Part shown: positions 18,797 to 28,495 of the stretch, piece after piece
Layout: each line of letters opens with the position of its first letter
Position numbering within the stretch: the stretch's first letter is position 1
Assembly (NCBI GenBank): GCA_963745765.1
Contig: CAVUYQ010000026.1
Span: forward strand, 1-64,000
Origin: Ww85 sp963745765
GTDB lineage: Bacteria; Desulfobacterota; Desulfobulbia; Desulfobulbales; Desulfocapsaceae
DNA length: 64,000 nucleotides
Reading direction: 5' to 3'
Translations under genes and position numbers: made by a program
Notes under the pieces: generated by a model
The model's database searches: none
The model's input: the letters and a program-made list of their open reading frames with translations, nothing else
Told to the model about the DNA's origin: nothing

Positions 18797-20146
18797 ATGG
18801 CAAAGCTCATAGTGATAGGCGGCGATGCAGCCGGCATGACTGCGGCGTCCCAGGCCCGGAGACTGCAACCGGACATGGACATTACGGTTTTTGAAAGGGG
18901 GCCGCACACATCCTATTCCGCCTGAGGCATTCCCTACTATGTCGCCGGGCTGGTCGACAGACAGGATGCTCTCATCGCCAGAACACCACAGACCTTTCGC
19001 GATAAATACCGGATCAACGCGCATACCCTGCATGAAGTATTAAGCATTTCCTTAAAAGAACAGAAAGTACTGATCAGGAACCTGACCGACGGCAAGGAAG
19101 GCTGGGAAGGATATGATCAGCTCCTCATCGCAACCGGTGCATCGCCCGGAAGTCAACAGCTCGACGGTGTTAACAGCAGAAATATTCACAATGTAAGCAC
19201 CCTCGCCAACGGAACGATTCTCAAGCAGGTCCTCGACACGGAAAAGCCGCAAAAAGCTGTAATAGTCGGCGGCGGCTATATAGGCCTGGAGATGGCCGAG
19301 GCCCTTCACCTGCGGGGCCTGCAGGTTTCCATTATCCAGCGTGGCGCCCAGCTGATGCCAAATCTCGATCCGGATATGGGTGAGCTACTGGGCAACGCTC
19401 TGCTGAGCAGTGGTATCGCTTTGTATCGCAATGAAACGGTTAAAGGTTTTGACCATAAAAATGGCCTGGCAACAGGTGTGGTTACCGACCAACGAACCAT
19501 TCCTGCCGATCTTGTCATCCTTGGCCTGGGAGTTATCCCGAACAGCGGCTTAGCCAGAGATGCCGGTATCCCGCTTGGTCCCCACGGCAGTATCAAGGTA
19601 AATGAACTCCAGCAGACAGGAACGGCGAACATCTGGGCCGCCGGCGATTGCGCCCAGGCCTACCATCTGGTGAGTCACAGACCGGTACATATAGCGCTGG
19701 GAACCGTGGCCAACAAGCAAGGAAGAGTTGCCGGCAAAAATCTTGGTGGGCAATACGCCTCTTTTCCTGGAATCGTCGGAACGGCTATCACCAAATTCAT
19801 GGATACCGAATGCGCCAGGACCGGACTCTGTGAAAAAGAAATCAACGCCCTCGGCTGGCAGTATGTAACAGGCAGGATCAACGGATTCACCCTGCCCCGC
19901 TACTACCCGGGATCGGCTCCCATTTGCGTCAAGGTGCTGGCCGAAAAGGGTTCGGGACGGCTGCTCGGTGCACAGATTGTCGGCGGCCGTGGCTCGGCAA
20001 AAAGGATAGATACCGCCGCCACCGCTCTCCATGCCGACTTTACCCTTGAAGATCTGCTCTATCTTGATCTGAGCTACGCACCGCCTTTTGCCGGCGTCTG
20101 GGATCCTCTGGTCATTGCTGCTCGAATGGCGTTGAAACAGGTATGA
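18797..20146 (+). CDS. CoA-disulfide reductase/NADH-oxidase-like flavoenzyme with in-frame TGA at the active-site Cys (candidate selenoprotein)
   Basis: FAD- and NAD(P)H-dependent class of the disulfide reductase superfamily whose members use a single redox Cys (CoA-disulfide reductase, NADH oxidase, polysulfide reductase). ATG 18797 follows GGAGAAGG. Residues 1-13 form the FAD dinucleotide motif ('LIVIGGDAAGM'), and 'AVIVGGGYIGLEMAEALH' is the NAD motif. 'NIWAAGDCAQAYHLV' is the second FAD contact, and the C-terminal dimer domain ends 'YAPPFAGVWDPLVIAARM'. The frame is open for 449 codons except for one TGA at codon 43 (18923-18925), in the context 'TSYSA-stop-GIPYYVAG'. That is exactly the redox Cys (Cys43 in staphylococcal CoA-disulfide reductase). 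With the hairpin just downstream, I infer selenocysteine. Alternatives are a Cys-to-stop mutation or a base error. Confidence 0.8.
18941..18958 (+). promoter_or_regulatory. Candidate bacterial SECIS hairpin
   Basis: A hairpin within the coding sequence starts 15 nt after the TGA. Its stem is GUCG-CC paired with GG-U-CGAC (one bulged U), closing a five-base loop GGGCU. Bacterial SECIS elements lie just 3' of the UGA, with a short apical stem and a guanine-led loop read by SelB. The E. coli fdhF loop is GGUCU, and the spacing here (21 nt from UGA to loop) is similar. Found by eye; no folding calculation was made. Confidence 0.6.
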
Positions 20147-20178
20147 TGGTACCGTTCGGTGAGACCGGACAAAAAAAA

Positions 20179-20203
20179 CGGCGGACAATCTGCTTGTCCG
20201 CCG
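20179..20203 (-). terminator. Rho-independent terminator
   Basis: Perfect 10-bp stem CGGCGGACAA/TTGTCCGCCG with loop TCTGC. Read on the minus strand, a run of eight Ts follows directly, so it best serves the minus-strand htpX remnant. It may also stop plus-strand transcripts of the flavoenzyme gene (T-run further off). Confidence 0.85.
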
Positions 20204-20231
20204 ATATGGGACATTTTTTCACGTTGTTTTG

Positions 20232-20510
20232 TTACGATTTCTGCAGAGCGGCGATCCTCTCCTTCAATGGCGGATGGCTTCTGAAAAGCGCCGCCAGTCC
20301 GCCTTCCTTGGCTCTGATACCAAAGGCGGCCCCACCTGGTCAGGCAGGTGTAACGGTTCGTGATGGACCCTGCAGTCGTCGGAGAGCACTGACTACCTTT
20401 TCCTTGTCAATCAGATAGGCGGCACCTTTGTCGGCGGTAAATTCTCTTTTTCGGGAAAACCACATGACGATGATCGAAGCAAACAGTCCAAGAACAATTT
20501 CGAGAGCTCA
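20232..20510 (-). pseudogene. HtpX-type M48 metallopeptidase, C-terminal remnant
   Basis: The minus strand reads 'IVLGLFASIIVMWFSRKREF', 'TADKGAAYLIDKEKVVSALR' and then, after a frame change, 'GLAALFRSHPPLKERIAALQ' and a stop at 20232. These are the last helix and the S-H-P-P-x-x-x-R-I-x-A-L ending of HtpX membrane zinc proteases. The zinc-binding His-Glu-x-x-His half is missing, so the remnant is inactive. A terminator follows its stop. Confidence 0.75.
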
Positions 20511-20793
20511 GTCGTTGCGCGTCAAAAAGCCTGACAGCATTCTTTAGAATGACCCTGCGCCGGCCCGGTGGCATTGCCGGCATCCTCACGGCCATCAATT
20601 CTTTCGGAGATTATGCCTGCGCGCTCCCCATTGCATTGGCTGGTGGCCGATGGTCTGTTTGTTGAAAGCATCTCCTTTTTTGTGATGTCGGAATTTCCTA
20701 TCACCATCACCTGAAAGCAATCCGGGATGCGGATCGATAATTGATAAAACGACAGGGTACCCGGGGTACGAAACATCTTGTTTGCGCAATGGA
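20511..20793. other. Intergenic stretch, no gene
   Basis: Nothing gene-like. A GGAATTTCCTATCACC stretch at about 20692-20707 echoes block B of the dispersed repeat. Confidence 0.4.
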
Positions 20794-23251
20794 TTACGGC
20801 TTGATCTCTATCTCTTTTTTTCCCGGAACAACTGAAACTTCACTGTCAACAGTACGAATGTGCAAATCCCGCTGTGGGAAGGGAATTTCAATGCCGGATT
20901 TTTCAAACTCGCTTTCAATGTGCTGGTTCAATTCGCTGAGTACTGTCAATTTGTTATTGAAGTCAGATATCCAAACCCTGAGTTCAAAATTCAATGAACT
21001 ATCGCCAAAGGCCAGAAACAATGCTATTGGTTTCGGTGTGGAGACCACCGTCTGATTCTGCTCCGCGCAGGAGAGGAGGATTTTGAAAACTGTTTCTATG
21101 TCCGTTCCATAGGCTACCCCCACGGGTACTTTCACCCGGACCCGCTTGTCGGCAAGGGTCCAGTTGGTCACATTCTTGGTGATCAATTCTGAATTGGGGA
21201 TGACGATTTCGGCGTTATCAAAGGTCTGGACCGTTGTCGCGCGAAGCCCCATTACCTTCACTTCACCAATGTCTTCGCCAACGACTATCACATCTCCAAC
21301 CTTGATGGGCCGTTCAAACAGGAGAATGAGTCCGCTGACGAAATTGTTGACGATTGCCTGCAGACCAAAGCCGATACCAACACCGAGTGCGCCGCCAATG
21401 ATGGTGATCTGTCCAAGCCCAAAGCCGATTATCCGAAGAATGATCAAAAAGCCGATGGTCAGTATCGCATAGTGGATAAGCCTGGTGAAGGAGAGTTGTA
21501 CACCATGTTCAACATTATACCGGGGGAGCGTTTCCTGGAGCAGGACTGCAGTAATACCGTGTGAAAAGAGAAGCGTAATATAGAAAGCAATAGCTACGGC
21601 CATTATGAGTCCGGGCGTGATTGTCATGCTGCCGATGACAAGCTTGGCTGAACTGATAGCAGACAGTGCATCGCTTATGGTGGTAAAGATCCAGAGAATA
21701 TGGAGTATGCCCGCAAACCATAAGATGCCAAGGAAAAGGACCATGACTGGTGCGATTTCCTTTGCGATAACCATGCTGTTCGAGCGGATGATCGAAACGG
21801 GAAAATTATGGAAAACTAAATCAAGAAAGGCCATCAGGAGATCATATAACAGCAGGAGAATCGTTGTGAAAACGGCCAGCGACAAGACCCTGCTGAAAAT
21901 TGCCATGGCAAACTGATCATAGCCGGCAGCTCCGACAATAATGACCGTGAGGTAAAAAATCACCCCCAGCCAGAGGATCCAGGGCCGCTCCTTCTTCCAA
22001 CCATGCTTCCGTCCCGATAAAACCAGTGAGAGGTGGTAGACAAGAAGACCTGCCGATGCAGTGAAGACATACAGGTAATTAATGAGCTGTGGTACTCTCA
22101 GAACGTTGAGGAGCAGCGAAACGGCAAGAATGCAGGTTACTACTTTTGGGAGGAGTGTTTTCTTCGGGAATAAGCTGGAGGGAAGACGATCAGTCAGAAG
22201 GATGGCCGCAATCATCAGCGGTAGTAGGAGCAAGGTGTTCCAGTCCTGCGGCAGATTGCTGCCGACTGAGCTGAAATCATAGAGCATAAATGCTGAACCA
22301 AAAAGAACGACCGTTGTTGCCAGAGGTCTTGCTGCGTATAACTTCCATCGTGAGGCTGGTCTGACATACGCTTTACTTCCGCGCACAACAAAAGCAAGGC
22401 TGATTATTGCCAACAGGCATAAGAGAATCCCAGGAATATTCTGCTGCAGGTAGGCCGACTGGTAACGGCCAAATAAGTGCAGATTATCCCATCCCTGTTT
22501 GGCCAGACTTCCGTTAAGATTGTCATAAAATTCAGAGGACAGCATCGTTGGCGAGGTTTGCTGTATTCCTGCCTTGTTTAATTCATCTATCAGTCTGGAG
22601 ACGTTAAGATTGATTGCATATACCCGCGTCTGTAATTCTCCGATACTCTTGCCCGCTTGAAGGTTTGGAACGATGCGAGATCCTATCAGCGCTTTGGCTT
22701 TTTCTACAATGCCTTTCAGGGAATTAATGTCAGCCTGGGAGATCGTTAAACCGGGCTGTTCGTCAATCTTACGACTCAATTCCTGCAGCTCATTTTCTTT
22801 ATCAAGCCATAACCGGTACCAGCTCTCCAGGTTTTTGAGATTAGATCTAAGAGGGGTCGCTGACCTGGTCAATTTGATTTTTTATCTTCACCAGCCGTGA
22901 CTCCATTGCCGAGAGCTGATGATAGCTGATGTTGGTGTTGGAAAGCGCCATTTTCGCATCCCAGTCGACCTCGTCAATGCGTCGGGTGAGGTCAGGAAGC
23001 TGGTCCAGAAACGTAGCGACTTCTTCTGTGTCGCCAACCTTGGTCTGCAGATCAATGAACTCTCTTGGCAGGGTGTTGGTCAGGGTATAAAATTCAATAA
23101 CAGATAGTTTCTGCTTATCATCTTTCGGCAGTTCAGGTGTCTTTTCGGCGGACTGTGCATGAGTACCGATGAGATTCAGGGATGCGCAAAGCAGCAGGAG
23201 AAGAAGGCCGGCTCTGATCGTTTTTGTTTTGAAATAAGTAAAATAATCCAT
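20794..23251 (-). CDS. MscS-family mechanosensitive channel, large periplasmic N-terminal domain, one surplus base
   Basis: Inner-membrane channel that opens under osmotic stress. The N-terminus (start 23251, 'MDYFTYFK', then a hydrophobic signal 'AGLLLLLLCASLNLIGTHA') leads into a coiled-coil-rich periplasmic region. Many transmembrane helices follow, then the MscS pore and beta domain: 'GGALGVGIGFGLQAIVNNF', 'LFERPIKVGDVIVVGEDIGE', 'GLRATTVQTFDNAEIVIPNS'. The first 130 or so residues lie in another frame. Removing one base in the GGGG at 22853-22856 joins 'NQIDQVSDP' to 'LRSNLKNLESWYRLW', giving about 818 residues, a normal length for the large KefA/YbiO-like type. Monocistronic by appearance. 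Confidence 0.9.
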
Positions 23252-23487
23252 TGAAGCCAGGCGTTGTTTTTTGGGAGGAACTGATACGTGTGGAGCACAC
23301 CCATGTCTTTTGCAGAAACAGCTCCTTTGCCAGACTACGATAACTCTGATTGTCGAAACTTCCAGTCGACGCCGTATCATTTCCGGAAGAGTTCTCCGTC
23401 ACCTGTTGATAATAAGTGGTGCTCGGTTTTAAAAACAGTATATTAGTCAGATAGCTGTCATACTATTTTTTGAGGCATAAACCGGAA

Positions 23488-24744
23488 ATGTTTCGTTTTA
23501 TTCACACCGCAGACATTCATCTTGATAGCCCGTTGAAAGGGCTGGCAGTCTATGAGGACGCTCCGGTTGGAGATATCCGCAGGGCAACGCGGAGAGCTTT
23601 CGACAACCTGATTAATCTGGCGATTGATGAGAAGGTAGCGTTTGTTCTTATCAGTGGCGACCTGTATGACGGTGACTGGAAGGATTACAACACCGGCCTG
23701 TTTTTTGCTGACCGGATGGGCCGGCTGGAAAAGGCGGGAATCAAGGTGTTTATCGTTTCGGGCAATCATGATGCCGCCAGCCAGATAACCAAAGCCATGC
23801 CGTTGCCTGACAACGTCTTTCTCTTTCCTGAGGCCGACCCGCATAGTGTCGTCATCGAAGGTTTAGGCGTTGCCTTGCATGGGCAAAGCTACCGGAGCAG
23901 AGTGGTTGATGAAAATATAGCTTCCCGTTATCCGTCCGCAATTCCGGGTTATTTCAATATCGGTCTTTTACATACCGCCCTCACCGGTCGCCCGGGCCAC
24001 GAACCGTATGCCCCGTGCCGTGTCGATGACCTCCTGTCAAAAGGCTATGATTATTGGGGGCTGGGGCATGTCCATACGAGGGAACTTCTTTCTCGGGACC
24101 CGTGTATCATTTTTCCTGGCAACATCCAGGGCAGGCATATCAGGGAGACTGGACCGAAGGGGGTAACCCTGATTAGCGTGGAAGATGGTCGTATGAGCGC
24201 CATTGAAGAACGAATTATGGATGTCCTGCGCTGGGGTGTCTGCCGGGCGGATCTCTCGGACTGTGAAACCAGGGATGACGTGTACCAGTGTATTCGAACA
24301 GCCATGGAAGGGGCACGGCGGCAGGCGGAAGGTCGAATCCTTGCCCTGCGTTTGCTGCTTGAAGGGGCCAGCCCCATGCATGCTGAACTGCATGCAGGCT
24401 TTGGCCGGTGGACAGAGGAAATTCGCGGGATTGCCGCAGGCCTTGGCGATGTCTGGCTGGAGAAGATTAAAGTCGGGACCAGTCGCAAGATCAGTCTGGA
24501 AGAGATCGTGGGTGATGACACTCCCCTTGGTGGATTGCTGCAGGCCATCGAGAATCTTGATTTCGGTAATGGCGAGATTTCCAGCCTGCTGCCGGAGTTT
24601 GCCGGTTTGATGACAAAGCTGCCGCCGGGAATACTGGACAGTGAGTCGGTTCTGTATAATTCGGCGGCACGGCAAAGCGAATTACTGGAAGAGGTGAGAG
24701 AGCTTCTTGTGGCAAAGCTGCTTCTCCATGGTGACGGGGCATGA
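23488..24744 (+). CDS. yhaO: YhaO-type DNA repair exonuclease (SbcD/Mre11-like phosphoesterase)
   Basis: Calcineurin-like metallophosphoesterase that works with the SMC-like ATPase encoded next. Metal-binding motifs are all present: 'HTADIHLDSP' (D9, H11), 'ISGDLYDG', 'SGNHD' (N93, H94), 'LLHT' and 'GHVH' (H194, H196). A C-terminal region without clear motif should be the capping and partner-binding part. I prefer ATG 23488 to the upstream ATG at 23470 because family proteins start right at 'MFRFIHTADIH'. The last four bases overlap the next gene (ATGA), so the two are translationally coupled. No frame damage. Confidence 0.9.
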   Translation: MFRFIHTADIHLDSPLKGLAVYEDAPVGDIRRATRRAFDNLINLAIDEKVAFVLISGDLYDGDWKDYNTGLFFADRMGRLEKAGIKVFIVSGNHDAASQITKAMPLPDNVFLFPEADPHSVVIEGLGVALHGQSYRSRVVDENIASRYPSAIPGYFNIGLLHTALTGRPGHEPYAPCRVDDLLSKGYDYWGLGHVHTRELLSRDPCIIFPGNIQGRHIRETGPKGVTLISVEDGRMSAIEERIMDVLRWGVCRADLSDCETRDDVYQCIRTAMEGARRQAEGRILALRLLLEGASPMHAELHAGFGRWTEEIRGIAAGLGDVWLEKIKVGTSRKISLEEIVGDDTPLGGLLQAIENLDFGNGEISSLLPEFAGLMTKLPPGILDSESVLYNSAARQSELLEEVRELLVAKLLLHGDGA

Positions 24745-27700
24745 GACTCAGGCGCCTTGCTCTTAAGGCCTTCGGCCCATTTACCGAGCGAACGCTGGAG
24801 TTCAGTTCCCAGGCTCCCGGGCTCCATATTATATTCGGCCTGAACGAGGCAGGGAAAAGCAGTTCTCTGCGCGCACTGAAAGCACTTCTCTACGGATTTC
24901 CTGAGCGTACGTCGGATAATTTTCAGCATGCGGGCAAGCAGCTGTTAATCGGCGGAAGTATTGAGGGAGAGGATGGCAAAAAGCTTTCCTTTTTAAGGCG
25001 AAAGAAAAGAAAAGGCGATCTTCTGGACGAGCAGGGCGAACCCCTTGATGCAAGTGTCCTTGCCGCCTTTATGCATGGTGTTGAACCAGCCCTCTTTGAA
25101 GCGATCTATGGCCTTGACCACAAGAGTCTGATTGTCGGAGGAGAAGATATCCTGGCCCAGAAGGGTGAGGTTGGACAGGCCCTGTTCGCGGCAGGTGCGG
25201 GGGTTTCTTCTCTTGCCGGGATACTCGAATCCCTGGAAGAAGAGGCCGATGCGTTGTTTCGTGAACGTGGTTCGAAACAGAAAATCAATGCGGCTATCAG
25301 GGAATATCTGGAACTCAGGAAGATCGTCAGGGAAAAAAGCCTGCCGCCCTCCCGATGGAAAGAACACCAGAAGAGGCTGCGGGAAGCGGAGGAGAATCAG
25401 GCCCGGCTGGAGGAAGAGAGCCGGCAGAAAGCCAGCATTTTGCAGCGGCTTGTTCGATTGAGCAGGGCAATACCCGAAATGGCGGAGCTGGAAAACCTGC
25501 AGGAACAGCTTCATGAGATCGGTGAAGTGGTCATGCTGCCGCCCGATTTTACCGAACTGCTTCGTGAAGTTGAGCAGGATATTCGCGATGTCGGACTGAA
25601 AATTGACAACAGTAGTGACCGCTTAAAGAAGCTGCTGGAAAAGCAGGGTGACATCTCGGTAAATCGGAAGCTTCTCGAACATGCAGAGGCAATCGAGGAT
25701 CTGCATCAGCGAATTGGCGAATACCGTAAAGGGAGACAGGATCGGGTTCGCCTTGAGGGTATGCGGATTACTCATCGCCAGGCAGCCGGAACACGTATCG
25801 AGTCGATCCGGCCGGATCTGAAACTGGAAGATGCAGAACTCCTGCGGCCGGTGCTGGGGAGAAAAAGAACTATCCAGGGCTTGATTGCACGGTATGAAGC
25901 GCTGGGTCAGCAAGCCTCACAGGCAGATAAACAGAAAGAGCTCATCGAAAAAGAATATAAGGATCTCACCGACAGGGTTTCCCGTCTGCCTGCCTTAAGA
26001 AATGGGGATGATCTTGCCCAGGCTCTGGTGCTGGCAAGGAAGATCGGTGATATCGATCAGCAGATAGAAGACAGCTCAAGAGAAATCGAGTTTGGCAGGA
26101 AATCCTGTTCAATGGAACTCAAACGGCTGGGACTCTGGGAAGGGACCCTTGAGCAACTGTCCGCGCTGGCCCTTCCCCTAATTGAATCAGTAAGGAGATT
26201 TGAAGCAGTATTCATTGCTGTTGAAAGAGAAAAACAGCAGCTGACGCAAATGCGAAGGCAGGTCGAAACAGAGGTGAAGACAGCCCGGAGCGACCTGATG
26301 GAAGTCGCCCATGGCAAGGAGATCCCAACCGAGCAGAATCTGGCTGAGTCGCGGCAAATGCGGCAGGACGGCTGGCATCTTCTGCGCCGGGAATGGCTCG
26401 AAAAGGAAGATGTTTCAAAAGAAGCTGCGGAATATGATTCGACTCGGACCTTGCCTGATGCCTATGAAGTTCATGTACAGAAGTCGGATTTGATCGCTGA
26501 CCGGCTCTGGCGCGAAGCGGAGCGGATTGCCAGGGCTGAGGCTTTACAGGTGAAAATCGAAACACTTGAAGAACGGATCCGTGAGATCAGGGAGCAGGAA
26601 GAGGATTTGGCGGAACATGAGAAGGATGCTTCTGCGAGATGGCATGCTGCCTGGGAGACAACAGGAATCAAGCCGCTTTCATCAATGGAGATGCTGTCCT
26701 GGCTCTCAGATGTTGATATTATACGGTTTAAGATAACGGAAATTCTCAACAAGGAGCATTATCTGGCAGCAAGAAAGCAAACGCGGCAAAACCATTTCAA
26801 TGAACTGATTCAGAAACTCGACGCATTGGAAGAAACTCCACTCGTTGCCGGTCATAGACTTGCGCCACTGCTGGTTCAGGCAGATTCGATTCTTGCCGGG
26901 TTGTCTTCGCAGAAACAGGAAGGCGAAAAGCTCATCGAAAAACAGGCGCAGGTCGCCGCTGCCCTGGCAAAAGCAGAAACAGAGCAGAAATCAGCGCGAA
27001 CAGCACGACTTGAGTGGCAGAATAAGTGGGATCGAGCCTTGGCCGATCTGGGAATCCGGGACCTGGTCCTGCCCGGTGAAGCATTGGATATTCTGGATAC
27101 CATTGCGGAATGTTTCACTCATCTGGAACGGGCAAAAGAGCTGCAGAGCCGTATCGACGGTATTGACCGCGACTCGAAGAAATTCAGCGAAGACGTAACG
27201 ACGCTCACCGGGCAGGTTGCACCGGAATTACAAAGCCTCTCCACTGATCAGGCGGCACTGCAGCTGCAGACCATGCTTGTCAGGGCAAGTCAGGCCGACG
27301 AATTACTGAAGAAGAATACCCAGGAAATAGAATCCCTGGGCGGTGAGATTGCCAGCGCGGAGAAGACGCTGAAAAGCAGGCAGGCCGGGCTTGCCGACTT
27401 GCTTGCCGTCGCGCGATGCCGGGAAGCCGACGAGCTTCCTGCCGTCATCGGCCGCTTCAAACAGTATCAGCGCTTACAGGAGAATATTTCAAATGCGCAA
27501 GCCGCTCTTGCCAAGGTGAGCGAGGGTTTTTCGCTTGCGGAACTGAAAAGCCAGGCCGCCGAGGTGGAAGTGGACGAGTTGGCCGGCAGGATTGAGTCAC
27601 TCAGACGTCTGATCGATGAAGACCTCTATGCCCGGATCCGGGATGCGATCAGGTTGAGCGGTGAAGAAAGCAAAGAACTGATGCTCATGGACGGCAGCGC

Positions 27701-28244
27701 AGAGGCGCTTGAGGCCGCCGATAAGATGGAGCAGGTTGCGACAAACATACAGAACCATGTTGACCAGTACGTGAAGACACGGCTTGCCGCCAAGGTGCTG
27801 AAAGAAGAAATCGAACGTTACCGGGAGGAGAATCAGGATCCGGTGTTAACGATTGCCTCAAGGATATTTGCCGAGATAACGCTGGGCTCGTTTGTTGGAC
27901 TTCGCAGTGATGTAAGTGATGCCGGAAGCCCTGTCCTGGTAGGACTGAGGCCTGACGAATCACGGGTAGCGGTGCAGGGTATGAGTGATGGAACCCGCGA
28001 TCAGCTCTACCTGGCGCTGCGCCTGGCGACCCTTGAATGGCGACTGGAATCGAGCGAGCCCATTCCCTTGATTGTTGATGACATCCTGGTGAATTTTGAT
28101 GATGACCGGTCGCGTGCCACGCTCAGCGTGCTCGCCCAATTGTCTGTGCAGAACCAGGTGCTCCTCTTTACGCATCACCAGCAGGTCGTCGATGAAGCGA
28201 GGAAGCTGCAGGGAAAAGCGGATATTGTCATACATGAATTGTGA
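24741..28244 (+). CDS. yhaN: YhaN-type SMC-like ATPase
   Basis: A 1167-residue ABC/SMC-type ATPase, partner of YhaO in a Rad50-Mre11-like complex for DNA end processing. The N-terminus 'LALKAFGPFTERTLEFSS' is followed by Walker A 'FGLNEAGKSSSLRAL' (about 33-41). A very long charged coiled-coil (about 170-1000) follows, then the ABC signature 'GMSDGTRDQLYLALRLATLE' and Walker B 'PLIVDDILVNFDDDRS' (about 1110), with a closing 'LLFTHHQQVVD' H-loop. Unbroken across 3.5 kb, it argues against a high random error rate in this sequence. Confidence 0.9.
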   Translation: MRLRRLALKAFGPFTERTLEFSSQAPGLHIIFGLNEAGKSSSLRALKALLYGFPERTSDNFQHAGKQLLIGGSIEGEDGKKLSFLRRKKRKGDLLDEQGEPLDASVLAAFMHGVEPALFEAIYGLDHKSLIVGGEDILAQKGEVGQALFAAGAGVSSLAGILESLEEEADALFRERGSKQKINAAIREYLELRKIVREKSLPPSRWKEHQKRLREAEENQARLEEESRQKASILQRLVRLSRAIPEMAELENLQEQLHEIGEVVMLPPDFTELLREVEQDIRDVGLKIDNSSDRLKKLLEKQGDISVNRKLLEHAEAIEDLHQRIGEYRKGRQDRVRLEGMRITHRQAAGTRIESIRPDLKLEDAELLRPVLGRKRTIQGLIARYEALGQQASQADKQKELIEKEYKDLTDRVSRLPALRNGDDLAQALVLARKIGDIDQQIEDSSREIEFGRKSCSMELKRLGLWEGTLEQLSALALPLIESVRRFEAVFIAVEREKQQLTQMRRQVETEVKTARSDLMEVAHGKEIPTEQNLAESRQMRQDGWHLLRREWLEKEDVSKEAAEYDSTRTLPDAYEVHVQKSDLIADRLWREAERIARAEALQVKIETLEERIREIREQEEDLAEHEKDASARWHAAWETTGIKPLSSMEMLSWLSDVDIIRFKITEILNKEHYLAARKQTRQNHFNELIQKLDALEETPLVAGHRLAPLLVQADSILAGLSSQKQEGEKLIEKQAQVAAALAKAETEQKSARTARLEWQNKWDRALADLGIRDLVLPGEALDILDTIAECFTHLERAKELQSRIDGIDRDSKKFSEDVTTLTGQVAPELQSLSTDQAALQLQTMLVRASQADELLKKNTQEIESLGGEIASAEKTLKSRQAGLADLLAVARCREADELPAVIGRFKQYQRLQENISNAQAALAKVSEGFSLAELKSQAAEVEVDELAGRIESLRRLIDEDLYARIRDAIRLSGEESKELMLMDGSAEALEAADKMEQVATNIQNHVDQYVKTRLAAKVLKEEIERYREENQDPVLTIASRIFAEITLGSFVGLRSDVSDAGSPVLVGLRPDESRVAVQGMSDGTRDQLYLALRLATLEWRLESSEPIPLIVDDILVNFDDDRSRATLSVLAQLSVQNQVLLFTHHQQVVDEARKLQGKADIVIHEL

Positions 28245-28495
28245 GATTCCGGTATTTCACTCTGCTATAGATTGCGGTTAGATGCCGATACATGATTTGA
28301 TTTTGCGCAAAGACATTGTCTTAAGTGAGTATTCGTGTAATCTCAAGCACATCGAGTCTGACAGATTCGAATTGTATGCCCTGCCTTTGAGAGAATCGGT
28401 TGAGAAGGGGCATGCGCAAGGGTTGTCGCTATTGATAGGGGACCTGATTTGGTTCAGATGCATACGTTTAAAGGATTAATTATGGAGAAATCGTC

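Noticed and set aside
28282..28479. 65-codon frame between yhaN and the epimerase
   Set aside because: No ribosome site and no recognisable motif. It overlaps an equally long frame on the other strand.
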